This document shows, piece after piece, positions 31,287-38,308 of a DNA stretch of 38,308 bases. The DNA is from a virus. Position 1 is the first letter of the stretch. Each line of letters opens with the position of its first letter. The notes beneath the pieces were generated by a model. That model was not told the DNA's origin, searched no databases, and saw nothing but the letters and a program-made list of their open reading frames with translations. Location: positions 1 to 38,308 of the IMG/VR virus record IMGVR_UViG_3300025889_000336. The stretch is one strand, 5' to 3'. The position numbers and the translations under genes are program-made.

Positions 31287-31323
31287 TGCTACTCCTTTTT
31301 GGATTTTAACGCTTTCCAGCGAA

Positions 31324-31932
31324 TTACTTCATTTCTGTTGAATACTTCTTACCTTTAAAAGTAAATTCTTTAAGCCCTTGTTTCCTAGCAGAAGAATATG
31401 CCTGTCCGAAATCCATTTCCTTAGAAGAACTTGCTGACTTCTTAACTACTTTACTAGCCTCTTTATATTTCATATAAATATGCCTATTTGTTTCACCTGT
31501 CTTTTCTAACAAAGACATATTCATACCACGTTTACCACCAGACTTCTTAAACATATCTTTTTGTTGTGCTATCTCATCGGCTTTTAAATTAAATAATGTC
31601 CCATATCTAGGAACAGACCCATTTAGTATCCCAGAAGTTAAATAAATAATTTCATTAAATGAATCCTTACTAGCCTTATCTGGAAACTTCTGATTAAATG
31701 CTTCCATAAATTTTTTACTCTTTGTACTATAAGCATAATACCCTTTATTCAAAACATCAGTAATCCGTCCAGTATCTGCACCAAATTCTGCCTTACCACT
31801 CTCTGCACGATTAAATATTGAAGATATTAAATGAATCTTATCTTCCCTATCCCCATTAGCCACTTCCCCATACACTGTTGCTAACACAGGAAGATAACTC
31901 TTAATATCAAAATCTACTTTATTCTCCGCCAT
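31324..31932 (-). CDS. SleB-like cell-wall hydrolase, virion-associated
   Basis: A 202-residue protein. Residues 18-45 carry ATVYGEVANGDREDKIHL and SIFNRAES, the Hydrolase_2/SleB core with Glu23 as catalytic candidate. SVPRYGTLFNLK appears later in the domain. The C-terminus ends FGQAYSSARKQGLKEFTFKG and KYSTEMK, a short motif (F-x-x-A-x-x-x-AR-x-x-G) repeated on several phage virion and lysis proteins. It lies between portal and scaffold genes, not in the lysis cluster. It may be packed in the head or act as the endolysin. Confidence 0.65.
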   Translation of the reverse strand: MAENKVDFDIKSYLPVLATVYGEVANGDREDKIHLISSIFNRAESGKAEFGADTGRITDVLNKGYYAYSTKSKKFMEAFNQKFPDKASKDSFNEIIYLTSGILNGSVPRYGTLFNLKADEIAQQKDMFKKSGGKRGMNMSLLEKTGETNRHIYMKYKEASKVVKKSASSSKEMDFGQAYSSARKQGLKEFTFKGKKYSTEMK

Positions 31933-31941
31933 AAAATCTCC

Positions 31942-32289
31942 TTAATTCGGATCATAATCCTTATTAATTATCTCATCAGGATTTTGTAGCTTTATTAATT
32001 CTTCCTGATATCTATTTAAATCATTTTTAAGATTAGGAATATATTCTATCAAAGTGTTTACTGCCATCTTTGTCATTCTCAACTCATTTAACTTAGTAAT
32101 GTCATTAAGTAAGTGCCAATTTTCATCAATATTCTTTCTTGTTTCCCTAAACATCTCTAAAACTTCTTCAAACGGTTTATACCCTTCTAGCCCAGAAATA
32201 ATAAATCTCATCCGTTCAATCCTTACAATAAGTTCTTCTTCAAGTTCTTGGATATTATTCATCGTCTGATTGTTCGCTTGTCCTTGCAC
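31942..32289 (-). CDS. Coiled-coil protein next to portal
   Basis: GGAG seven bases before a GTG at 32289 supports a 115-residue product; an ATG at 32262 is the alternative. It overlaps the end of the portal gene. The body is one long helix (ELEEELIVRIERMRFII, EVLEMFRETRKNIDENW, LKNDLNRYQEELIKLQN). Structural or assembly helper is likely from position. No family recognised. Confidence 0.6.
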   Translation of the reverse strand: MQGQANNQTMNNIQELEEELIVRIERMRFIISGLEGYKPFEEVLEMFRETRKNIDENWHLLNDITKLNELRMTKMAVNTLIEYIPNLKNDLNRYQEELIKLQNPDEIINKDYDPN

Positions 32290-34351
32290 TTTGTTCTCCT
32301 AATCCATTATTTAATTCTTCCATTTTTCTCATCATCCTGCCCTGGACATCAGGTTGTATACCAGCAGAGGCTAGAACTTGAGCCTGTTCTCCATCAGTCA
32401 TTTCATCGAAATCAGGAGGTGTTATAGCAAATGGTGGTGGAGTCTGCGGAGGAGGTGGAGGCTGCCATTGCAAATTAATTAACTCTTCCCAATTATCTAT
32501 CTCAAGATATTGATAAAATCTCTTTAAACTTGCAATCATTTGTGGAGGAGTAATTACACCAGATTGAACTAATATCGGATTCTGTACAGCTAACAAAATC
32601 TGTTGTGCTTTCTGTATTCTTGTTTGTGGATTTGTATTCCTATCATTCCCACGAACAGTAATACGATATTTACCTTGAATCTCTTCTTTTGTTAACTTTA
32701 ACTTTTCCCAACCATTCTGCCCAAAATAATTAAATTCGTACTCGTCACTTCCATATTGACACCATAATTCCCACACTTGATTAAATAACTCTGAAAATTG
32801 TTCAGTATGCATACCTGCGTCTAATGAAAATACTTGCTGAGCATTCTGGCTTTGCATTTGTACTTCGCCTAATGTTCTCGGCTGGCGTTTATTAATCATC
32901 GACTGTAATGTATAGTCAACCTGTCCAAACATTTCTTCTAACTTTGATTCAAGAATCTGTTGTTCTCTATCATAAGAGAATTCTGCATTTGGATTCGTAT
33001 TGTTTAATACATCTACCGTATCTCTTAAAGGCTGCATCCCCTTTATCGGTATCGCTTGATTAGGAATTAACTGCATTAAATTAGGGTTAACCATTCCTGC
33101 CCGATATAAAAACATCGGCGCATTTCGTATCGTCTGTTGATCAATCTTCATATTGTGCTGGATATCAATTTCCTTGATGATATCCTCAGCCATCTCAACT
33201 ATCCCACGATGGGAATACCACCTATCAGAAGTTAATTCATAAAACAATTTAACAAAAGGAAACTTCCCACTATATAACGGCAATGTCATCTTCTTTAATA
33301 CTTTATTAAAATCAGGTGCGCATATGATAACGCATTTTTCATCAACCCCATCACCATCCAAATCATACCATCCATAATATTCCCATATCCTAACATGTTC
33401 CGACGGAGAATTTAAACTATCTATCCCTTCCTGCGTATCTTTATTTTGTTCACGTTGATTCTGTGTGTCTTGTCTTTTCCCTTTGTAATCACCAATATCA
33501 GTAACACCTTTTATATCCCATCCAAAATATTCGGCATTTACTTTTACTTGAGAAAATGGCATATAAAATTCATGTATTAGGCACCCCGCCTCTTGAGGAT
33601 CAAAACCAGAATCCGACGGGACATAAAATTTTTCAGGAGCAACTAAAGCAATATCCGGTAAATCACATACAACATCTTGAACATAAAACTCAAATTCATA
33701 ATCACGACGGTTAATTGTATTAATTACTTCTTCAATTGCTTTCTCATTATCATCAGCAACCCTGTCATTCATATCAATGTCAAAGTAATTAATTATAAAT
33801 TCCCTTAACATATCTTTAGTTGTTTTGCTGTCAGAAATAAACCATACTTCATCCGTAGTTAATTCGCTTAAATCGAATTTTTCTTTTCTTTTTGTTATCT
33901 CTAATTTCCAATATGGTTTTATTAAAAAGAACCCTTGCTCTAGCTCTTGATCAATTGCAATTAATGCTTTATTCTGTATCTTCATACGTTCCATAAGAAG
34001 ATGATCTAAGAACTTCTCAATTTTTAATGCCAAATCAAAACTCCCCGACGGAGGAGGAACAACTTGAACAATCGGACGAACACCAAAAATAACATTATAT
34101 AGCGCAGCTTTTACTTTGCGAATCTTAACTTCTGCCGTAGGCATCTTAATATTAGAACACCCAACAAAAGGAAATGTTTTTGCTTTCTTGCTCCGCATAC
34201 GCATTTTATTATATTTAAGTTGTTTACTTATCCACGTCGTGCGATAGCTTTCAGCATCTTCAAATTTAGTTTTAACATAATTAAAACATTCGCTTATCTT
34301 ATCAGATGGCTCTTTATCTTTTCCTACACTTTTTTTCTTAGAATATTTCAT
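32255..34351 (-). CDS. Portal protein
   Basis: A 698-residue protein downstream of terL. The N-terminus has WISKQLKYNKMRMRSKKA, then FPFVGCSNIKMPTAEVKI, the pattern of large P22 gp1-like portals. A central region carries YYGWYDLDGDGVDEKCVIIC, and the later RQPRTLGEVQMQSQNAQQV is the helical crown region. It ends in a P-rich patch (WQPPPPPQTPPPF) and an acidic tail. The product forms the dodecameric ring through which DNA enters and leaves. Its large size is usual for podovirus-like portals. AAAGGA ribosome site. Confidence 0.8.
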   Translation of the reverse strand: MKYSKKKSVGKDKEPSDKISECFNYVKTKFEDAESYRTTWISKQLKYNKMRMRSKKAKTFPFVGCSNIKMPTAEVKIRKVKAALYNVIFGVRPIVQVVPPPSGSFDLALKIEKFLDHLLMERMKIQNKALIAIDQELEQGFFLIKPYWKLEITKRKEKFDLSELTTDEVWFISDSKTTKDMLREFIINYFDIDMNDRVADDNEKAIEEVINTINRRDYEFEFYVQDVVCDLPDIALVAPEKFYVPSDSGFDPQEAGCLIHEFYMPFSQVKVNAEYFGWDIKGVTDIGDYKGKRQDTQNQREQNKDTQEGIDSLNSPSEHVRIWEYYGWYDLDGDGVDEKCVIICAPDFNKVLKKMTLPLYSGKFPFVKLFYELTSDRWYSHRGIVEMAEDIIKEIDIQHNMKIDQQTIRNAPMFLYRAGMVNPNLMQLIPNQAIPIKGMQPLRDTVDVLNNTNPNAEFSYDREQQILESKLEEMFGQVDYTLQSMINKRQPRTLGEVQMQSQNAQQVFSLDAGMHTEQFSELFNQVWELWCQYGSDEYEFNYFGQNGWEKLKLTKEEIQGKYRITVRGNDRNTNPQTRIQKAQQILLAVQNPILVQSGVITPPQMIASLKRFYQYLEIDNWEELINLQWQPPPPPQTPPPFAITPPDFDEMTDGEQAQVLASAGIQPDVQGRMMRKMEELNNGLGEQSARTSEQSDDE

Positions 34352-34371
34352 ATATTCCTTTTTATATATAT

Positions 34372-35823
34372 CTAATCATCCATCCCATAATTTGAACTCT
34401 TACCAGCCATAGTAGGTTCTCCATAAAAATCGTCAACTTTGCCCATATCAAAATAAACAGGTGTTATCAACTGCTCTGCATATGCTAATGTGTCAATAAG
34501 ATCGTCGTGTTCCTGGTCAATTATTGAATTTAATTGTAACAGTTCTTCACGTGCTTCAATATGATTCCCATGAATGAAATATTTACCTGCTTCAAATAAT
34601 GGTTGTAATGCCGCAATCGCTCTCGCCTTCTTATTCCTCTTTGCTTCCCCAGAAGCAGACATAAACGTATTCTTTAGCTCAACTACCGGTATATTAATAC
34701 CACGTTCTTGCGCTCTTTTCATTAAAGAATTAAAAAATTCTGCATCACCACCGCCTTTAGGTATCCCAAACGCTGTACATGTTCCTTTATAATTTACAAA
34801 TAAATTTAATGCCCCATCAATAAATTCACCTTGCGGACATCTTGTACGTAAATATGCTACTAAATACCGATTCATCTTTTCATCACTGCCTATAACACTG
34901 CACGTCTTAAAATCACTCTTAGGATCATCACTATAAGCAGGATCAATTGCTATAACAATATTCATCTGTCTTGGCAAATCTGTCCATTCACGAATCATAT
35001 TTTCTTTAATCGCAGCCGTAGCCTCGGAAATAGGTTTGTTACGATACTCACTCTGAAATGCATGTGTCCCAATAATCACTTTCCGACGCTGTAACTCTCT
35101 ATGCGGCAACATATCCGGCCATAATTCATGCCCTTCTTCTTCAATCCCATCAACATAACAATCATAATGCTTCTTTGTCCACCCATTCTCATGATCAATA
35201 ATATGCTTTAAATAACATAACGGACTTATCAACGTCCCAAAATATATTATCTGACCATTAGGCAATAATTTCGGTATCAATTCCTTATTTATCCGGTTCC
35301 TCAACTTCTCCCTCTGCTCTTCACTCTCTACACTCTCATTACTCTCCAAATCATCCAAACATATCAACCCCTTACGACCACCTCTCAACTGACCGCCAAT
35401 CCCACCAGCTTCAAACGAAATCCCGTTCTTTAAAACAAAATATGTCTCTGCCCACTTCTTCGTTATCATGTCCCCAAAACAATACTTCAACTTCTCGTTA
35501 TTCTCAAACTCACCTTTTATAACTCTCACAATTTCATTAATAATGTAACTCTCCGACGCTGATAACAAAGAAATATTCCCAGTCTTATTAAATAACGCAT
35601 AATGCATCGGATATATCACTAGACCAATCGTAGACTTTGCATGCCCACGTGGCGCCGCACACGCATAATACTTGCTCGTCTTTAAATCTTCATACACCTC
35701 CCTATGAAAATTCGCTACCCCCTTACTTAATATATGTGGGAAAAAAAATCTGCCGAAATACTCAACACTATCTCGACAGAGTTTATACACTTCACGCATG
35801 TTTTCTAACTTGCCCTTATCCAA
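34372..35823 (-). CDS. terL: Terminase large subunit
   Basis: Numbered from the open GTG at 35829: Walker A APRGHAKST at 59-67, Walker B LICLDD at 155-160, coupling-type YFGTL at 196-200, and the RNase H-like nuclease with AIDPAYSDD (Asp296) and HDDLIDTLAYA (Asp442, Asp443). It pumps DNA into the head and cuts it. AAGGAG lies seven bases before a TTG at 35823, which I prefer; the GTG is one base away from the ribosome site and an ATG at 35799 lacks one. It overlaps terS by eight bases. Confidence 0.9.
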   Translation of the reverse strand: MDKGKLENMREVYKLCRDSVEYFGRFFFPHILSKGVANFHREVYEDLKTSKYYACAAPRGHAKSTIGLVIYPMHYALFNKTGNISLLSASESYIINEIVRVIKGEFENNEKLKYCFGDMITKKWAETYFVLKNGISFEAGGIGGQLRGGRKGLICLDDLESNESVESEEQREKLRNRINKELIPKLLPNGQIIYFGTLISPLCYLKHIIDHENGWTKKHYDCYVDGIEEEGHELWPDMLPHRELQRRKVIIGTHAFQSEYRNKPISEATAAIKENMIREWTDLPRQMNIVIAIDPAYSDDPKSDFKTCSVIGSDEKMNRYLVAYLRTRCPQGEFIDGALNLFVNYKGTCTAFGIPKGGGDAEFFNSLMKRAQERGINIPVVELKNTFMSASGEAKRNKKARAIAALQPLFEAGKYFIHGNHIEAREELLQLNSIIDQEHDDLIDTLAYAEQLITPVYFDMGKVDDFYGEPTMAGKSSNYGMDD

Positions 35824-36265
35824 TACCACGCTCCTTCAACTTCTTCTCACTACGCTTAACTACTTCCTTCAATAACTTCTTCCCACCACCACTCTCAACA
35901 ACAATATCAGCCTTCTCGATCTTCTCGATATTCTCCATCTTAACATCTTCATTCATAAATAAATTAAATATCGGCTCATTAAACGTAACTACCTTACTAT
36001 CATTCCACCCATGAAACGTACCTAACAACTTTAACGCTACATCAGCCTTTAAACTCCCACCTAACGCACCCTTAGCTACCTTTACCTCCTCGATATTCTT
36101 AGCAATATCTAACTTCTCCCTAAACCACTCGTCCTCACTCGCTAACTTATATAAACTCTTCCTACTCATCCCCTCAGTAACTGCAAACTCACTCAATAAA
36201 AAGTTCCCAGGTACCGACATCCAATCTATCATCCTAAAAGCTAATGCTCTTAAATCTATTGTCAT
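35816..36265 (-). CDS. terS: Terminase small subunit
   Basis: A 149-residue protein immediately upstream of terL. The N-terminus reads as a helix-turn-helix (FLLSEFAVTEGMSRKSLYKL, about residues 22-41) and the middle is helical (EVKVAKGALGGSLKADVALK), fitting the DNA-recognition and oligomer parts of small terminases. The end is very lysine-rich. There is no ribosome site, but a promoter lies so close that the ATG could be the first base of the mRNA. It begins the structural operon. Confidence 0.75.
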   Translation of the reverse strand: MTIDLRALAFRMIDWMSVPGNFLLSEFAVTEGMSRKSLYKLASEDEWFREKLDIAKNIEEVKVAKGALGGSLKADVALKLLGTFHGWNDSKVVTFNEPIFNLFMNEDVKMENIEKIEKADIVVESGGGKKLLKEVVKRSEKKLKERGIG

Positions 36266-36271
36266 AATATA

Positions 36272-36300
36272 TTTATATTAAAATAAATAACACTTGTCAA
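36272..36300 (-). promoter_or_regulatory. Leftward sigma70-like promoter for terminase operon
   Basis: On the minus strand, TTGACA (36295-36300), 17 bases, then TATAAA (36272-36277), a near-consensus promoter. The expected start is near 36265, which is the ATG of terS. On the plus strand the spacer contains AATAAC (36286-36291), the half-site seen at the other promoters. Confidence 0.65.
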
Positions 36301-36420
36301 CAAATATTTGATAAAAAATCAATAAATTGAAAATTACTCGGCGATTTTGTGAGGGATTGTATAATTATAATAATACCCTCATGGGGGGTGCCTGCCGTCC
36401 ATACGTGCGGATGAAATGAC

Positions 36421-36476
36421 ATATATATAATATATATAATATATATAATAATTAATATAATAATAAATAAATATTA
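36421..36476. other. 56 bp with no G or C
   Basis: Pure A/T DNA with repeating ATATATATA units, the kind of stretch that melts easily. It lies between the leftward promoter and the cluster of GTGAC sites, which is the order seen in many iteron-type origins. Confidence 0.5.
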
Positions 36477-36500
36477 CTACTTACAGTAGGTACGGGTGAA

Positions 36501-36522
36501 TGCCCCTAGATTGCCCCTAGAT
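36501..36522. repeat. 11-bp tandem repeat
   Basis: TGCCCCTAGAT occurs twice in tandem (36501-36511, 36512-36522), followed by TGCG. CCCCTAG appears a third time at 37014-37020. These are GC-rich islands in very AT-rich DNA. Confidence 0.7.
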
Positions 36523-36620
36523 TGCGTTAGGATGACCTATAATTAACGATAATGCCACTACCTATATATATGCCTAACCTACGATAATGCGATAATACCA
36601 CAAAATAGCAGACGGTTACC

Positions 36621-36875
36621 TTGTGACAATGGTTGCAAAAAGTGACATTAATACGTCACGCTCTAAACTACTGCAATTGCATAACTTATGATTTTTTATG
36701 TACGCTTGTGACATACTATTGTTATATATTGTTAGTTATATATATATATAAAATATGTTGTGGTACCCCTTGTCACATGTCACACCATTGCAAAATATAG
36801 AGTTACAACACGCCAAAACGTCACAAAAAAAGCACCTTAGCACTCTCATATATACACTGCTAACAAATTGTGACA
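36621..36875. repeat. Cluster of eight GTGAC/GTCAC sites (iteron-like)
   Basis: GTGAC or its complement GTCAC starts at 36623, 36642, 36655, 36708, 36772, 36779, 36820 and 36870. Most read TTGTGACA or TGTCACA. With this base composition well under one would be expected by chance in 252 bp. Some are followed by TTGCAAAA. They look like binding sites for a replication initiator or regulator. Confidence 0.6.
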
Positions 36876-36963
36876 TAGTCATTTTTTTTATTTGCCACTA
36901 TTTTATTTTTACAGCGTCGAGGATTATTTTAAAAACACAAGTACAGCGACGAGAAAAAAATAG

Positions 36964-36991
36964 TTGACAGTCATTGATAACATGATATTAT
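36964..36991 (+). promoter_or_regulatory. Rightward sigma70-like promoter
   Basis: TTGACA (36964-36969), 16 bases and TATTAT (36986-36991), the same -10 and spacing as at 1871. ACAGTCATT (36967-36975) is shared with the operator at 4442-4450. A short hairpin TCCCCT/AGGGGA (37013-37018 with 37033-37038) lies in the leader. It drives the genes from 37058. Confidence 0.6.
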
Positions 36992-37057
36992 TGCATCATA
37001 CAAACAACCAATTCCCCTAGGCGCAATCGTTGAGGGGATAAAAACGGGGGGGATGAA

Positions 37058-37783
37058 ATGAAAAAATTATCACCAAGCGAAATGCGTAAATGGGCGTACG
37101 ACATGGAAACATATTACGGTAATCATAGTAATATGCGTTATGTGATGCTAGTTAAGGCACATGCCGATAAGTTGCGTGCGGAGGCTGATATTATTGATGG
37201 ATGCAGTGGCAAGATTGCAGATGTTGCGGAAATGCACTATAACTATCCATTAATCGGCAAGGTAGTTATAAGAGGAGGCAAGATGGTTGCTCTCGAGCGT
37301 CCTTATAATTGTGAGGGCGAGGCGCACGGAATCTATACGGCTTGGGAATGGCGCAACGACCCGACGGCGGAAATTTGCGCAGGGCAATTATGCAGGTTAT
37401 ATATTGGCACCATTGATGATGGTCCACTAGCCATGTATGATGCGGATAGTCAGCAATGGTACAAGTTGGCGTCCAAAGGCAACTATGGCAAAAACTATGC
37501 GTGCGGAGGCACGTGGGCATCGACAAAAGCTGTTCAAATCCCGGAAATCGTAACAAAATTGGAGGATATTATGTACAAATTGGCACAAGCGAAAAAAAGA
37601 TTAGAGGCGTCAAAATTACGAGTATTGGCAGCGCATCAAATGGATAATGCAATAGCTTATGAGCGGCAATCGTATAATCCGGCTTATGAGGGACAATCGG
37701 AGATTTGCGCAGGCAAAGCGGAAATTATGCGTGCCTATGCTAAACGTACATTGGCACAAGCCGACCTTGTAGAGATGGTATAA
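37058..37783 (+). CDS. Hypothetical protein, likely early
   Basis: A 241-residue soluble protein with strong GGGGGG ribosome site and its own promoter. The first part is helical (SPSEMRKWAYDMETYYG, LRAEADIIDGC), the middle is rich in G, W and Y (EAHGIYTAWEWRNDP, GNYGKNYACGGTW), and the end is a long charged helix (KLAQAKKRLEASKLRVL). I do not recognise a family. Its position, first after the control region and divergent from the structural operon, suggests early expression; that is inference only. Confidence 0.65.
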   Translation: MKKLSPSEMRKWAYDMETYYGNHSNMRYVMLVKAHADKLRAEADIIDGCSGKIADVAEMHYNYPLIGKVVIRGGKMVALERPYNCEGEAHGIYTAWEWRNDPTAEICAGQLCRLYIGTIDDGPLAMYDADSQQWYKLASKGNYGKNYACGGTWASTKAVQIPEIVTKLEDIMYKLAQAKKRLEASKLRVLAAHQMDNAIAYERQSYNPAYEGQSEICAGKAEIMRAYAKRTLAQADLVEMV

Positions 37784-37810
37784 TAATTTAATAAAAACGA
37801 GGAGAATAAA

Positions 37811-38056
37811 ATGAACAAACAAACATGGTTAAACCACATTATCGAATTAAGCGGCTTGACTCCGCCCAGTCAAGGCGGGAATCCCGAGCTATGGCGGACT
37901 TTTTTAAAAGAACATAATTGTAAAGGCTGTGTCGAATGTAGAAAAAGATCAAAAACACGCAAGGCTAATCTTAGAAGAAAAGAACGGGAAGAATGTATGC
38001 GGTCTTTAGGGCTTATTTCATACCGTACAGAAACGGGCGCAATTCGTTGGGAGTAA
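37811..38056 (+). CDS. Small basic cysteine-containing protein
   Basis: An 81-residue protein: TWLNHIIELSGLTPPS, then CKGCVEC and a very basic helix (RKRSKTRKANLRRKEREE). Three cysteines could form part of a metal site, and the basic part could bind nucleic acid. GAGGAG precedes the ATG. No family recognised. Confidence 0.6.
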   Translation: MNKQTWLNHIIELSGLTPPSQGGNPELWRTFLKEHNCKGCVECRKRSKTRKANLRRKEREECMRSLGLISYRTETGAIRWE

Positions 38057-38087
38057 TTTTAACTAATAAATGAGAAAGAATAATAAA

Positions 38088-38267
38088 ATGCAAGTAAACT
38101 TAGAAAAATTAGATAAGGTGGAAAAAATGCAGCTTAAGTTTTTAATGAAAAACGGATCAAGTTTAGATCAAAATTTGGAAGTGTTAATTAATAATGTGGA
38201 AGGCGATAGAAGTCAATTAAGCAAAGAATTAATCAAGTACATGGATTACAAAGGAATAGAATTTTAA
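38088..38267 (+). CDS. Small helical hypothetical protein
   Basis: The frame is open from an ATG at 38070, but AGAAAG at about 38074-38079 favours the ATG at 38088 (59 residues). The sequence (NLEKLDKVEKMQLKFLMKN, then ISKELIKYMDY-like end) is helical and charged. Either start is weakly supported. Function unknown. Confidence 0.5.
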   Translation: MQVNLEKLDKVEKMQLKFLMKNGSSLDQNLEVLINNVEGDRSQLSKELIKYMDYKGIEF

Positions 38268-38296
38268 CCAACACAAAACGAAAAGCAAGGGAGAAA

Positions 38297-38308
38297 ATGA
38301 AGGCAAAC
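38297..38308 (+). CDS. Start of a gene cut by window end
   Basis: GGGAG is followed by ATG at 38297 and the first codons MKAN before the window ends. Only the ribosome site and start are visible, so nothing can be said about the product. Confidence 0.35.

Larger units (their letters stand above)
36266..37057. other. Long non-coding control / possible origin region
   Basis: About 790 bases with no convincing gene. It holds the leftward terS promoter, a GC-rich patch (about 36376-36412), 56 bp of pure A/T, an 11-bp tandem repeat, eight GTGAC/GTCAC sites and the rightward promoter. Divergent transcription leaves it on both sides. A replication origin, a packaging site near terS or a regulatory hub are the possibilities. 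Confidence 0.5.

Noticed and set aside
36755-36967. Open frame of 70 codons on the + strand in the control region
   Set aside because: No ribosome site, it runs through several GTGAC sites, and its composition looks like translated AT-rich non-coding DNA.
1-38308. CRISPR array, insertion sequence, integrase or attachment site
   Set aside because: No regularly spaced direct repeats with spacers, transposase-like or recombinase-like frames were found.

Overview
This window is most of a tailed bacteriophage genome. It is AT-rich, densely packed, and made of two convergent blocks that meet at about 8.8 kb. The host is unknown. Two small lipoproteins with lipoboxes in the lysis region, one nested in a spanin-like arrangement, and Sec-type signal peptides on three gene products suggest a Gram-negative (diderm) host. 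No integrase, recognisable repressor, transposase, tRNA, DNA polymerase or RNA polymerase is visible, so the lifestyle cannot be decided from this window.

Left block, + strand, 1-8821. Many small phage proteins surround a replication and recombination core: a D5-type SF3 helicase (1956-3353), a VRR-NUC nuclease (3783-4199), a Sak4-like RecA-fold ATPase (4591-5469) and a DUF669-like protein (5475-5942). Two sigma70-like promoters (1871-1898, 4433-4461) each carry an AATAAC-based palindrome in the spacer. A leader that can fold as a pseudoknot precedes the ATPase gene. A second candidate structured RNA lies at 6865-7017.

Right block, - strand, read from 36265 down to 8807. The order is terminase small and large subunits, portal, a coiled-coil protein, a SleB-like hydrolase, a scaffold-like protein, an SU10/DUF5309-like capsid protein, a four-gene glycosyltransferase cassette, a tail adaptor, a P22 gp10-like beta-propeller protein, spike and attachment proteins, ejection-type internal virion proteins, three fibre or lectin-like proteins with signal peptides, and a lysis-type cluster of membrane proteins and lipoproteins. 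The adaptor, propeller and internal proteins together indicate a podovirus-like (short-tailed) particle.

Between the blocks at the right end lies about 0.8 kb of non-coding DNA (36266-37057). It holds divergent promoters, 56 bp of pure A/T, an 11-bp tandem repeat and eight GTGAC/GTCAC sites in 252 bp. It is a good candidate for an origin or master control region. The minus-strand promoter places its start point almost on the ATG of terS, so that mRNA may be leaderless. A rightward promoter then reads into unrecognised, probably early, genes up to the window end. All function calls come from reading motifs in the sequence; no database search was run.
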